A DNA stretch of 64,000 nucleotides from an uncultured Bacteroidota bacterium (GCA_903850915.1 CAINMV010000001.1:44557-108556); one strand, 5' to 3'; shown: positions 1-10,454, numbered from the stretch's first letter. Program-made: numbers and translations. Notes: generated by a model from the letters alone, not told the origin.

Positions 1-1
1 T

Positions 2-496
2 GGACCAGCAGAAAAAGCAGGGTTGAAGACAGACGATATTATTACAAAAATTGATAATAAAGGGGTGGATAGCAAAGCCGTTTACGAAGAACAAATTAGC
101 TACCATCGACCAGGTGATAATATTAAGGTAAATTATTTGAGAAATGGAAAAGAAGGTTTTATAGAGTTTAAATTGATTGGAAAAGATGCCAATAAGGCCA
201 TCGTTCAGAAGTATAGTGTTACCAGTACTCGATTGGGAGCCGATTTTAAACCACTTTCAGCAAGTGAGAAAGCTAAATTAGGAATTAATGCAGGAGTGAA
301 AGTGGCGAACATTAAATCGGGAGCACTTCGTCAAATGAATATACCAGAAGGTTTCGTAATCTATAAATTAAATAACAAAACCTACTCAAAACCGGAAGAT
401 TTGATTCATGACTTGGAAAATGTGAGTGGCCGAATATTGATTGAAGGTTATTATGCCGATGGTGGGAAAGCCACATATAGTTTTTTTACTTATTAG
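2..496 (+). CDS. C-terminal fragment of a PDZ-domain (HtrA/DegP-like) serine protease, 5' end outside the window
   Basis: The frame is open from base 2 (GPAEKAGLKTDDIITKIDNKGVDS...), a typical PDZ carboxylate-binding loop and 'GD' arrangement, with a second PDZ-like segment (LGINAGVKVANIKSGALRQMNIPEGFVIYKLN). Confidence 0.75.
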   Translation, partial: GPAEKAGLKTDDIITKIDNKGVDSKAVYEEQISYHRPGDNIKVNYLRNGKEGFIEFKLIGKDANKAIVQKYSVTSTRLGADFKPLSASEKAKLGINAGVKVANIKSGALRQMNIPEGFVIYKLNNKTYSKPEDLIHDLENVSGRILIEGYYADGGKATYSFFTY

Positions 497-742
497 TTGA
501 AAAATAATAGGATCTTTTATCATGGGGAATTAATTCAATTCTAGTTTTTTTTCTTCTGTTTCTGCAAAAGATTCATCGAAAAGAGGTAGTTTATTTCATC
601 GAATTCAAGCCCAAAGTCGACGAATCCGATTAAAATCCCAGCGAATTCAAGTTGGTGTATTAAAAACGAGAATAATTTTATTTATTGCAAGTATTGAAAT
701 GGCTCTTTAGTGGAGTAGAACTAAAAGAATGTAAAACAAGGA

Positions 743-770
743 ATCCGGAATATTTTTCCGGTTTTTTTTT
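743..770 (+). terminator. Rho-independent-like terminator
   Basis: CCGGAA-tattt-TTCCGG stem (745-750/756-761) followed by a T run. Confidence 0.65.
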
Positions 771-836
771 GCCTAAAAGCTTCTAAACTTCATTTGATTA
801 TCTAATTACTTGGATAATATGTCTAATTATAAATCA

Positions 837-867
837 TTGTTCAATTTGCACATTTATATTACTTTTG
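837..867 (+). promoter_or_regulatory. Bacteroidota-type sigma promoter (-33 TTG, -7 TACTTTTG, 20-nt spacer)
   Basis: TTG at 837-839, exactly 20 nt, then TACTTTTG at 860-867; the E1 ATG is at 893. Confidence 0.65.
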
Positions 868-892
868 TTCGCATAAAACAGGATCATATATT

Positions 893-3259
893 ATGAGCAG
901 TGAATCGGCCACGACATCGCCTTTTGATGATTTCAAGAAGATTGTACTCAACGATTATCGAATAGCCTTCGAAAGTCGTCAGGCCTCTCTATTGGGTAGA
1001 AAGGAGGTTTTAACTGGAAAAGCCAAATTTGGAATTTTTGGAGATGGCAAGGAGGTGGCACAATTAGCCCAAGCAAAGGCATTTAAAAATGGAGATTTAC
1101 GTTCTGGCTATTATCGGGATCAGACTTTTATGTTTGCCACTGGCCTCAGCGATATTCAAAAGTTTTTCGCCCAGCTCTATGCCCATACCGATATCGATGC
1201 CGAACCAGCTAGCGCTGGGCGAAGCATGAATGGTCATTTTGGAACTCGCTTTTTAAACAATGATGGATCTTGGAAGAATTTGGTAGAAGAAAAGCATTCT
1301 TCAAGCGATATTTCCCCCACTGCTGGTCAGATGAGCAGGGCGCTTGGAATGGCTTATGCCTCAAAATTGTATCGCAATAACGAGAAACTTCATAGTTTCA
1401 CTAATTTCACCAATAAAGGAAATGAAGTTATTTTTGCCAATATTGGCAATGCCAGTACAAGTGAAGGCGTTTTTTTTGAGGCAATAAATGCAGCGGGAGT
1501 TTTGCAGATTCCTTTGGTGGTAAGCGTTTGGGATGATGAATATGGCATTTCTGTTCCTGCAAAATACCAAACAACAAAAGAAAATATTAGTGAAATATTA
1601 AAAGGATTTCAGCGCGATAAATATGGGGCTGGTTTCGATATTCATGTAGTAAACGGTTGGGATTACGCTGAGTTATGTAGTGTTTATGCCAAAGCTACGG
1701 AAACAGCCCGCCTCGAACACGTACCTCAGCTAATTCACGTTAGAGAGCTCACGCAGCCTCAAGGCCATAGCACATCTGGATCTCATGAACGTTATAAAGA
1801 TAAAGATCGTTTGAGTTGGGAAGCCGACAACGATTGTATCAAACGCATGCGCGAATGGATGCTGGAAAGCGAAATCGCAAGTGAGTCGCAGCTCGAAATG
1901 TTGGAGTCGGCAGCTAAGGAATCCGTTTTGTCGGCTAAACGAAGTTCATTTGATGCGTTTTTACAACCAATAAAGAATGAAATTGTTGAGTTTTGCTCAT
2001 TGCTTGAAACACTTGATGCTAATGCTTTTACCTCAATTATAGATACACTGAGGAGGATTAATGAGCCGATGCGCAAAGACATTGGAGTTGCCATGAATAA
2101 GGCCATTCAAATTGTGCCCCAAAATCATTTATTAAAAGCCTATAAAAAAAGTTTTTATCAGTTAAATGCCGAACGTTATAGCTCTTTTCTTTACAGTGAA
2201 AGCGAAGAAGCTATATCAAATATTCCGGTAATTCTCCCAGAGTATAGTGAAATAGAATCAAAAATGGTGGATGGCTATCAGGTTATGCAATCTTGTTTTG
2301 ATTATCACCTTGCTACCAATCCGCTAGTTTTTGCCATTGGCGAAGATGTAGGTAAAATTGGTGATGTAAATCAAGGATTTGCTGGATTGCAGGAAAAATA
2401 TGGTGAATTGCGAGTTACTGATACTGGAATTCGCGAAAATACAATAGTAGGTCAGGGATATGGGGCTGCACTTCGTGGTTTACGTCCGATTGTCGAAATT
2501 CAATATTTAGATTATTTGCTTTATGCCATCCAACTAATGAGCGATGATATAGCCACCCTGCTGTGGCGCACGCGTGGTGGACAGAAAGCACCGATTATCA
2601 TTCGTACCCGTGGGCACAGATTGGAAGGAATTTGGCATAGCGGCTCCCCGATGGGTATGATTATAAACTCAATACGTGGGATGTATTTGTGTGTTCCTAG
2701 AAATATGACACAAGCCGCTGGTATGTACACTTCATTGCTGCAAGCGGATGAACCTGCTTTAGTGGTGGAGTGTTTAAATGGATACCGTATGAAAGAGAAA
2801 ATGCCATTAAATATGGGTGCTTATACCGTGCCAATGGGAATACCAGAGGTGTTGCATTACGGTAACGATGTTACTTTGGTTAGCTATGGAAGTACCCTTC
2901 GTGTAATCGAAGAGGCAATGTCGATGTTGAAAGAGAATCAAATCTCATGCGAGCTTATCGACGTGCAGACGTTGCTTCCTTTCGATAGTCTTCACACTAT
3001 TGTGGAGAGCATCAAAAAAACAAACAAAGTGATTTTTATTGATGAAGATTTACCAGGTGGTGCCACAGCATATATGATGCAGCAGGTGCTCGAAAAACAA
3101 GAAGCCTATAAATATTTAGATGCGGCGCCATTAACTATATCTGCAAAAGCACACCGATCAGCATATGGCTCTGATGGTGATTACTTTAGTAAGCCTAATG
3201 CAGAGGAGATTTTTGATTTAGTCATGGAGATGATGGCTGAATACCGCGGTTCGAAATAG
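893..3259 (+). CDS. 2-oxoacid dehydrogenase E1 component, alpha and beta subunits fused in one chain
   Basis: N-terminal E1-alpha thiamine diphosphate region (GNASTSEGVFFEAINAAGVLQIPLVVSVWDDEYGISVP) followed by an E1-beta region (FAIGEDVGKIGDVNQGFAGLQEKYGELRVTDTGIRENTIVGQGYGAAL...RPIVEIQYLDYL). Confidence 0.9.
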   Translation: MSSESATTSPFDDFKKIVLNDYRIAFESRQASLLGRKEVLTGKAKFGIFGDGKEVAQLAQAKAFKNGDLRSGYYRDQTFMFATGLSDIQKFFAQLYAHTDIDAEPASAGRSMNGHFGTRFLNNDGSWKNLVEEKHSSSDISPTAGQMSRALGMAYASKLYRNNEKLHSFTNFTNKGNEVIFANIGNASTSEGVFFEAINAAGVLQIPLVVSVWDDEYGISVPAKYQTTKENISEILKGFQRDKYGAGFDIHVVNGWDYAELCSVYAKATETARLEHVPQLIHVRELTQPQGHSTSGSHERYKDKDRLSWEADNDCIKRMREWMLESEIASESQLEMLESAAKESVLSAKRSSFDAFLQPIKNEIVEFCSLLETLDANAFTSIIDTLRRINEPMRKDIGVAMNKAIQIVPQNHLLKAYKKSFYQLNAERYSSFLYSESEEAISNIPVILPEYSEIESKMVDGYQVMQSCFDYHLATNPLVFAIGEDVGKIGDVNQGFAGLQEKYGELRVTDTGIRENTIVGQGYGAALRGLRPIVEIQYLDYLLYAIQLMSDDIATLLWRTRGGQKAPIIIRTRGHRLEGIWHSGSPMGMIINSIRGMYLCVPRNMTQAAGMYTSLLQADEPALVVECLNGYRMKEKMPLNMGAYTVPMGIPEVLHYGNDVTLVSYGSTLRVIEEAMSMLKENQISCELIDVQTLLPFDSLHTIVESIKKTNKVIFIDEDLPGGATAYMMQQVLEKQEAYKYLDAAPLTISAKAHRSAYGSDGDYFSKPNAEEIFDLVMEMMAEYRGSK

Positions 3260-3312
3260 CATTATTTTTAATTTCATTCATCGCTGATACGTTAAATTAA
3301 ATACCTTCAAAT

Positions 3313-4293
3313 ATGAAAACACTTAATCGTTTCCTAATCGAAAGCAGCATCCAAATGCCGCTCTATAATATTATTCAATATATTATCCAGCCATCAAAGG
3401 ATTTGAGCCGCAAAATAAACATTGCAGGCTTAGAAGATATTCTTGGTGAAGCCGACGCCACTAATGTGCAAGGGGAAGAACAGAAAAAGTTGGATGTATA
3501 TGCCAACGACGCTTTTGTTGCATCATTATCTAATTGCACGCATTGTGCGGCAATGATTAGTGAAGAAACGGAAGAAATGATTTCAACTCCATTTCCGAAT
3601 GCAGAATATATTGTTGCCTTCGATCCTGTTGACGGAAGTAGCAATATCGATGTTAATGTTTCAATCGGAACTATTTTTTCTGTTTATAAACGCAAAAGCA
3701 CCGACGGTCCGGTAACGCTTGACGATTGTTTGCAAGCAGGTAGTAATCAATTGGCTGCTGGTTATATTATTTATGGGTCATCAACTATTTTAGTTATGAC
3801 AACCGGAACTGGCGTACATTCATTTACGTTAGAGCCACATATTGATAAGTTTTATTTGTCGGAAACGGACATTAAAACCCCACAAACGGGTAAGATATAT
3901 TCAATAAATGAGGGTAATTATATTAAGTTCCCAGAAGGTGTTAAGAAATATATTAAGTACTGTCAAGAAAACGACAAGCCCTCAAATCGACCTTATAGTA
4001 GCCGCTATATTGGCAGCATGGTTGCCGACTTTCATCGTAATTTAAAGAAAGGCGGTATCTTTATTTATCCAAGTACAGAAAAGGATCCAAGTGGTAAACT
4101 ACGCGTGTTGTATGAATGCAACCCAATGAGTTTTTTGGTGGAACAAGCTGGAGGTAAGGCTACTAATGGCTATGACCGAATTCTTGATCAAACGCCATCG
4201 TCATTGCATGAACGTACTCCTATTTTCATGGGTTCCACCGATATGGTAAATAAGGTGGGAGAGTATATGCAAGAATTCAGTCCTAAAAAATAA
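3313..4293 (+). CDS. fbp: Fructose-1,6-bisphosphatase class 1
   Basis: FDPVDGSSNIDVNVSIGTIFS, SRYIGSMVADFHRNLKKGGIFIYPS and LRVLYECNPMSFLVEQAGGKA are class 1 FBPase signatures. Confidence 0.95.
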   Translation: MKTLNRFLIESSIQMPLYNIIQYIIQPSKDLSRKINIAGLEDILGEADATNVQGEEQKKLDVYANDAFVASLSNCTHCAAMISEETEEMISTPFPNAEYIVAFDPVDGSSNIDVNVSIGTIFSVYKRKSTDGPVTLDDCLQAGSNQLAAGYIIYGSSTILVMTTGTGVHSFTLEPHIDKFYLSETDIKTPQTGKIYSINEGNYIKFPEGVKKYIKYCQENDKPSNRPYSSRYIGSMVADFHRNLKKGGIFIYPSTEKDPSGKLRVLYECNPMSFLVEQAGGKATNGYDRILDQTPSSLHERTPIFMGSTDMVNKVGEYMQEFSPKK

Positions 4294-4366
4294 GCTTTAA
4301 ATTAAACTAGTCTTAAAGTTTCCTTCGAATTTTGGAAACGAAAATGTGTAAATTAAGAATGATGAT

Positions 4367-6085
4367 TTAAGCAGTGTATTTTCTTTTTCTTACAGCGCTA
4401 TTGATAAAGCCAAAGATGACAACAATTAATATTGGCACTACAATATTAACAAGTTGCCATTGGGTTCTCTCTTCTTTAATTTTGTCTTTGTTCAAAAGTC
4501 TTAATTTTATTTCTCTATTGCGTAATTCTAATATGCCAGAGTTATCACAGAGGTAATCCACGCAATTTAGTACAAACTTTTTGTTGCCGTAGGTCTGACC
4601 ACTATAACGATCGAAGCCAAGTGGATAAAGTTGTCCAGAAGCTTTGCTTACTTGGTTTCTAATAATATCACCATCACTAACAACTATCATTTTGTTGTTT
4701 TCAATTTTGTCAACGAAGTTAAGTGCAGCATTTACGGTATCAGCAGCTTTGCGTCCAGCAAAAACCGATTCAAAGCCTCCTTCAAGTAAAACGGCAACAG
4801 GATTATCTGGTTGGTTAAAAGTGCTGGTAATGATTTTATCATTTAATGTTTTTAAATCAACAATAGCTGGTGAGGTTAATGTTTTTGATTTTGGAGACGA
4901 CTGCAATAAAATGGTTTTACTGCATCGCGTACTTGCCGTTAAACTGATGCTACTCGAAAATTGCCCCCAAACTAAATCCATATTTTTTACAATTGGATGG
5001 GTGCTATAGCTTCCTAATAGAGGATAGAAAACCCAATTCACCAAAGTAGCACTACCTTTTGAATTTCGTGCATTTGCCAAAATCGGAATCACATTACAAC
5101 TAAGGTCCTGAATTAAATTATTATTGAGCCTTACACCATATTTAAAAAGTAAATCTTCCAAATTAAGATCGAAAGGTATAGATGCGAATTCGAGTTTTGG
5201 ATTTCTGGTGCTATCCATTTCGGCAATCATGGGGTCGATAAACCAAAGTACTTTCCCTCCATGCATAACATATTGGTCGATTTTGTATTTATCATATTCG
5301 CTAAATTTTAATGTTGGCTTTGCAATTACAATACCAGCAAATTCATTAAGTCGGCTCAATGGAAGCTGTGTCATGTCCACTCTTTCTAGAGCGTAATAGT
5401 CTGACAATTCGCGCATTATATCTCCAGTTTCGTACTTTCCTAACTCCCCATGTCCAAATATAAAGGCTAGCTTTTTATTTTGTTTTGCTGTGCATTTTCG
5501 AAGCACATTGCATAGCTCAAATTCAATGTTTTCTATGGCGCCGTTGATGTCTTCGGAATTTTCATTTTCGTCGTCGAACTGCCCGTTGCGCATAAAGTTA
5601 ACAGGTATTTCTTTGCCATTAAAATAAAATACAGCGCTTGGGAAAATTACTTGATATGCCAACTGATTCTCACCTCTAACTTTAACATTTTTAGGTGTTA
5701 AACCCTTGCTAAGGAATTGTTCTACCACATCACGTTTCGATTTTTCATCAAGGCCATCTATTGGGTCGGTAAATGAATATAAAATAGGGATACTTGAATG
5801 TTGGTTTAACTCATTTAGGTAGTCGTTGATGGCAATTTTTAAACGTTTGTAATTTGCTGGAAGGTTTCCATCTAGGTATATTTTGCATGACAATTGGTCT
5901 TCTAATTTTTCAGCAAGCTGGTAGGTTACCTTGGAAAGTGTAAATCTTTTTTCTTGTGTTAAATCTATTCGATAATAGAAAAAAGTACATAGCCAATTCA
6001 CAAAAACCAAAATGGTAATTAGCAGAAATAACTCTAAGGTTGAAGTGTATTTTTGATTTCTCTTTTTCAATTTATTTAATGTCAC
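4367..6085 (-). CDS. gldG: Gliding motility-associated ABC transporter substrate-binding protein GldG
   Basis: N-terminal TM, RIDLTQEKRFTLSKVT motif, C-terminal TM; immediately follows gldF. Confidence 0.88.
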   Translation of the reverse strand: MTLNKLKKRNQKYTSTLELFLLITILVFVNWLCTFFYYRIDLTQEKRFTLSKVTYQLAEKLEDQLSCKIYLDGNLPANYKRLKIAINDYLNELNQHSSIPILYSFTDPIDGLDEKSKRDVVEQFLSKGLTPKNVKVRGENQLAYQVIFPSAVFYFNGKEIPVNFMRNGQFDDENENSEDINGAIENIEFELCNVLRKCTAKQNKKLAFIFGHGELGKYETGDIMRELSDYYALERVDMTQLPLSRLNEFAGIVIAKPTLKFSEYDKYKIDQYVMHGGKVLWFIDPMIAEMDSTRNPKLEFASIPFDLNLEDLLFKYGVRLNNNLIQDLSCNVIPILANARNSKGSATLVNWVFYPLLGSYSTHPIVKNMDLVWGQFSSSISLTASTRCSKTILLQSSPKSKTLTSPAIVDLKTLNDKIITSTFNQPDNPVAVLLEGGFESVFAGRKAADTVNAALNFVDKIENNKMIVVSDGDIIRNQVSKASGQLYPLGFDRYSGQTYGNKKFVLNCVDYLCDNSGILELRNREIKLRLLNKDKIKEERTQWQLVNIVVPILIVVIFGFINSAVRKRKYTA

Positions 6086-6098
6086 TTTATATATTGAA

Positions 6099-6824
6099 CT
6101 ACCATTTTCTGCTTTCCAACCTGGTTTTTGTAAGCCATAAAAACATAAGTGTAGTGCTAATAAAATATACTAAATCGCGTGTATCAAGCACACCGCGACT
6201 AATGGATTGATAATGTGAATTTATTCCAGCCCATTGAACATAATAATCGATACCACTGAAAAAACTTAAGCTACTTATTAGGTCGAAGGATATGTACATT
6301 GTAACGCATAAAAACATTGATAAAATAAATGCTACAATGGAATTGTCGGTTAATGAAGAAGAAAACAATCCGATACTTACATAAATACTGCCAAGCCATA
6401 ATAGTCCAAGGTATGAGCCCCAAGTGGCTCCAATGTCGATATTGCCCACAGGGTCGCCCAATTCATATATAGTATAAAAATAAAGCAATGTTGGAATTAA
6501 GGCTAATGTAATTAATGTCAATCCTGCGAGGTATTTCCCCACCACAATTTGAAAGTCGGTGAGCGGTTTTGTAATTAATATCTCCAAGGTGCCTGCTTTT
6601 TTTTCGTCACTGAAGCTACGCATGGTAATTGCACTTATCAAGAAAACAAATACCCAAGGTGCGATAATAAATAAAGTGTCGAGGTTACTGTATCCGGCAT
6701 CAAACATGTTGTTTTTTAAAACCCATGTTAATAAACCTGTAATTATTAAAAAAACCACAATTACAATATAGGCAATTAAGGAACTGAAAAAGCCTCGAAT
6801 CTCTTTTAAAAATACTGATTTCAT
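6099..6824 (-). CDS. gldF: Gliding motility-associated ABC transporter permease GldF
   Basis: Six-TM ABC-2 permease with ITMRSFSDEKKAGTLEILITKPLTD; overlaps the upstream ATPase by 4 nt. Confidence 0.88.
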   Translation of the reverse strand: MKSVFLKEIRGFFSSLIAYIVIVVFLIITGLLTWVLKNNMFDAGYSNLDTLFIIAPWVFVFLISAITMRSFSDEKKAGTLEILITKPLTDFQIVVGKYLAGLTLITLALIPTLLYFYTIYELGDPVGNIDIGATWGSYLGLLWLGSIYVSIGLFSSSLTDNSIVAFILSMFLCVTMYISFDLISSLSFFSGIDYYVQWAGINSHYQSISRGVLDTRDLVYFISTTLMFLWLTKTRLESRKW

Positions 6825-7756
6825 AAGGTTTTTTTCGTGGTTAGCTTTTTGAAAATTTCTTCCAAACTTTGTTGCTCAAGCTGCATATTTAATATAGCAT
6901 TCCCAGATTGTGCAACACTAAAAAATAGTGTCTCTCTAATGTCATTTGTACACTCTAGTTCATAAGTGTTCTTTCCAATTATGGTAATATTATTTACTCC
7001 AGATATATTACGTAGAATACTCTCGTTGATGCTTTTGCTTAATTCTAAACGAATCAATATCTTATTTTGTGCAAGGTGTTGAAGGTTTTCAACATTGTCG
7101 TTGGCTACAATACTGCCTTTGTTTATTATGATTACTTTGTCACAAAGAGCCTGAACTTCTTGCATAATATGCGTTGACAATATCACTGTTTTATTCTGAC
7201 CAAATTCTTTTATTACAGTTCTAATTTCTCCTATTTGATTGGGGTCTAATCCAGAGGTTGGTTCATCCAAAATAAGAACTTTCGGGTCGTGAATTAATGC
7301 TTGCGCTAAACCAACACGTTGTCTATATCCTTTCGAAAGTTGGCCAATTTTCTTTTTATATTCTGGTGTTAATCCAACTCTATCAATCATCTCTTTAACA
7401 CGACTTTCTTTTTTGTCGAGCTTAAAGATGCTGGCGCAAAAAAGAAGATATTCTTTAACATACAGATCAGTATATAATGGATTATGTTCAGGGAGATAGC
7501 CAATATTACGCTTTACGTCCATTGGCGATTTATCGATATTAAAACCAGCTACCCAACTTTCGCCAGAAGTGGGAGGGAGGAATCCGGTTAACATCTTCAT
7601 AGTGGTGGATTTACCTGCTCCGTTCGGGCCTAGAAATCCAACAATCTGCCCTTCTGCAATCTCAAAGTTAATTGCATTGACAGCGATTTGCTCACCAAAA
7701 ACTTTTTTTAAATTAATTACTTTAACTGACACGATAATATTGCGTGAAAATAACAC
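6821..7756 (-). CDS. gldA: ABC transporter ATP-binding protein GldA
   Basis: Walker A GPNGAGKST, signature LSKGYRQRVGLAQALIHDPKVLILDEPTSGLDPNQ; operonic with gldF and gldG. Confidence 0.85.
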   Translation of the reverse strand: MLFSRNIIVSVKVINLKKVFGEQIAVNAINFEIAEGQIVGFLGPNGAGKSTTMKMLTGFLPPTSGESWVAGFNIDKSPMDVKRNIGYLPEHNPLYTDLYVKEYLLFCASIFKLDKKESRVKEMIDRVGLTPEYKKKIGQLSKGYRQRVGLAQALIHDPKVLILDEPTSGLDPNQIGEIRTVIKEFGQNKTVILSTHIMQEVQALCDKVIIINKGSIVANDNVENLQHLAQNKILIRLELSKSINESILRNISGVNNITIIGKNTYELECTNDIRETLFFSVAQSGNAILNMQLEQQSLEEIFKKLTTKKTL

Positions 7757-7795
7757 ATTATGTTATAAAATAAAACATTCTCCCTTCAAAGAATT

Positions 7796-8992
7796 TTAAG
7801 TGGTTTTTTTACACCATACAGCAAACGACTTCTTTTCCGATTGTGTATAGCAGAAAAGGTACCATTCTCCTCCATCGTTGAGTTTCAGCTCTTTTTTTAC
7901 CTCTTCTGGTTTCCAAAAGAAATTCCTACAGCTGATGTTTGCTTTATTTATGGAATGGGTTTTAATAAATTGTTGCAGTTGCTCTTTTTTGTAAGGCATG
8001 GCATGAATTACCTTAAAAAGTCGCCCTTGTAAATCTTTTATTGGATGATCTGAGGTGAAATAATAACCTTGAGGATATAATATATTCAGGCCGTGTTCAA
8101 AGGCATAAGGCATGCATAATCTGCTTTTTATTAAAGCAACATTGGGTTCGAAAAAGTAATTTAACACCATTGATAGTGGTGGCTTTACATTCATGTGTTT
8201 TGAAGTATATTCCTGTGTTTTCTCTTTTCCGATATTTATTGCAGTAAATTCTGGTTCATGAATTCCAGACGATAAGCAAATCAATAATTCCTTCATTTCA
8301 TTTTGCAGCGCAATGGAATAAATGTGTTTTATGTTAGGACTAAAATGATGTATAATAGCTTGCAGGTCCATCATAGGAGATAGCTTAATCCAAACTCGAT
8401 TTGCTTTATCTAGGAGTTGGTTTTTTAGAGACACAACATTGGGAGTGCATTGTTCAGGGTCAAAAACACGCTGCTGTGCTTCAGGACGTCTATCTGGATC
8501 AACATAGATAACATCGTAATGAAGGCTATTTTGCTCCAAAAAAAACTCTAAAGTAGTGTGTTGGATATTGTAATTTAAATGATGTTGGCCTAAGTTATGC
8601 TTTAGTAGTAATACATGTTCAGGGTTGGCTTCTAGGCACGTTATATCTTTAGCATTGCGTCCTATAAAAAAAATGTCGATACCTAAGCCTGTTGTGGCAT
8701 CTAATAATTTATCTCCAGTTATTAATGTCGATTTGTATTTTGCTACCAACTCATGCGTACACTGTTCAAATAGTTTGGGTAGAAGCAGTGTTTGTGGGGT
8801 TACAAACTCTTTTATTTTATTTTTCGCCTTTTCTCGTAGGTCCATTTGACGAGATAAGGAGGCAACATCGAAGCTGACCTTATTGCCATATTTTAACGAC
8901 ATTTTGCCCCAGTCTTCCTGCTCGTGTGAGGCCATAAATTGCTGTACCACTGGCATAGCAATCATACGAATCATATCTTCTGTCTCTTTCAC
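7796..8992 (-). CDS. Class I SAM-dependent methyltransferase with THUMP-like C-terminal region
   Basis: LLDATTGLGIDIFFIGRNA SAM-binding motif and DVIYVDPDRRPEAQQRVF motif, typical of Bacteroidota THUMP-like methyltransferases. Confidence 0.75.
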   Translation of the reverse strand: MKETEDMIRMIAMPVVQQFMASHEQEDWGKMSLKYGNKVSFDVASLSRQMDLREKAKNKIKEFVTPQTLLLPKLFEQCTHELVAKYKSTLITGDKLLDATTGLGIDIFFIGRNAKDITCLEANPEHVLLLKHNLGQHHLNYNIQHTTLEFFLEQNSLHYDVIYVDPDRRPEAQQRVFDPEQCTPNVVSLKNQLLDKANRVWIKLSPMMDLQAIIHHFSPNIKHIYSIALQNEMKELLICLSSGIHEPEFTAINIGKEKTQEYTSKHMNVKPPLSMVLNYFFEPNVALIKSRLCMPYAFEHGLNILYPQGYYFTSDHPIKDLQGRLFKVIHAMPYKKEQLQQFIKTHSINKANISCRNFFWKPEEVKKELKLNDGGEWYLFCYTQSEKKSFAVWCKKTT

Positions 8993-8998
8993 GAAAGT

Positions 8999-9736
8999 TT
9001 AATTTGATGCAACAAAATAATATTCCTTGCGTTGATAGAATTTTTCAGAGAATGCTTCTTGCGATAAAATCTTCTTATTGCTTGTAAAGCTTTTTAGGGT
9101 GTATAAATTTAAACCACATTGTTGATGAAGCAAACTGAAGATTTGTTCCGGTGTGGTTTTGTAAAAGTCGCTAGCGCCCAGCCCATGTTCAAAAACAATG
9201 GTAGGCCTTCTGTTTTTTATCGTGTTAATGGCACCTTCAAGCACTTGAAGTTCTGCACCTTCAACATCAATTTTAATTAAATCAATTTTTAAACCTTCGG
9301 GAATGATATCATCTAGTTTGGCCATTTGTACTTTTATCTTCTCAATTTCTACCTTCTTATTGTCGTAGTCGCGTTCCATAAAACCACTATAGGCGGGATT
9401 GTTTTTTACAAAGGTAAATTCTGTTTCTCCTGATGTATTGCTAAGTGCAATATTATGTAGCACCACATTCTTGTCGTTATATTTTAAAGTAAGGTTTTTG
9501 TAAAATCCAGGAAGTGGCTCAAACGCATAATGTAGACCACCAGGAGCGAAGTTCAGAAATAGATCCAAAATCTCACCTTTATGACAGCCGATGTCGATAC
9601 CATTGCTATGCTTTTTTAAGACGGTTTTAAATATCTTCTCGGTAAGTCTATCGTATTCTAAATTTTTAGTAATATCGAGATGTAAATAAATTAATAGTTT
9701 GCGAATAGAATCTTTAATTGACTGTGTAATGGGCAT
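8999..9736 (-). CDS. FkbM family methyltransferase
   Basis: GIDIGCHKGEILDLFLNFAPGG, IDLIKIDVEGAELQVLEGA and PTIVFEHGL motifs. Confidence 0.82.
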   Translation of the reverse strand: MPITQSIKDSIRKLLIYLHLDITKNLEYDRLTEKIFKTVLKKHSNGIDIGCHKGEILDLFLNFAPGGLHYAFEPLPGFYKNLTLKYNDKNVVLHNIALSNTSGETEFTFVKNNPAYSGFMERDYDNKKVEIEKIKVQMAKLDDIIPEGLKIDLIKIDVEGAELQVLEGAINTIKNRRPTIVFEHGLGASDFYKTTPEQIFSLLHQQCGLNLYTLKSFTSNKKILSQEAFSEKFYQRKEYYFVASN

Positions 9737-9899
9737 AAAATTGTGATTTTTAAGGGATTCGATCCGAACGTATAGTAACGCAAAATAACAGCATTTCTAT
9801 CAAATCAAATAATCGTTTATAAACAGTCGCTTTAAATGCTACGAAATTGATCAATTACCTTTAAATTTGACGTCTTTTTAAAACTTTAATACTTTCCCC

Positions 9900-10364
9900 T
9901 TGGCCATAGATTGGAATAAAGATTATTACGCAATACTTCAGGTACCACCATTTTCAGAGCATGCTGAAATTAAAATTTCATATCGGAATTTGGCCAAGAA
10001 ATATCATCCTGATATTAATCCAGGAAATAAGTCTGCTGAAGAAAAATTTAAGGAGATTAGTGTTGCTTATGATATTTTAAGCGATGAGCAGAATAAAATC
10101 ATTTATGATAATAAGTTGCGCAATCCTTATATGCATCAACAACAGCAGTATCGTCAGCAACAACGAAGTCAATACGATCAATATCAAAAGGCCTACTATG
10201 AAGAGATACAGAGGCAACAACAACGCGCCCGAGAATTTCAGCGCGCTCGTGAGGCAGAAAATGCAAAACCAAATTACGACATCAGTCCGTGGCGTGTAAT
10301 TTTTATTGTAATGATTATTATCAATTTATTGAGAATGTGTACTCACCGACCACTAATTCCTTAG
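9900..10364 (+). CDS. Small DnaJ-domain protein with Gln/Arg-rich linker and C-terminal TM helix (TTG start)
   Basis: [54 protein letters not shown] (J-domain with HPD); C-terminal [12 protein letters not shown]. Confidence 0.85.
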   Translation: MAIDWNKDYYAILQVPPFSEHAEIKISYRNLAKKYHPDINPGNKSAEEKFKEISVAYDILSDEQNKIIYDNKLRNPYMHQQQQYRQQQRSQYDQYQKAYYEEIQRQQQRAREFQRAREAENAKPNYDISPWRVIFIVMIIINLLRMCTHRPLIP

Positions 10365-10454
10365 CTCTTACTATTAATAGTGCATTTGAGTTTTTATTAA
10401 AAAGTTAATTGGTCCTATTTGCAATCTAAAGGTAGCGTAAGTGCCTGAAAATCT

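Noticed and set aside
4318-4339. GTTTCC...GGAAAC hairpin between fbp and gldG
   Set aside because: Only a 6-bp stem and no T tract on either strand; not called as a terminator.
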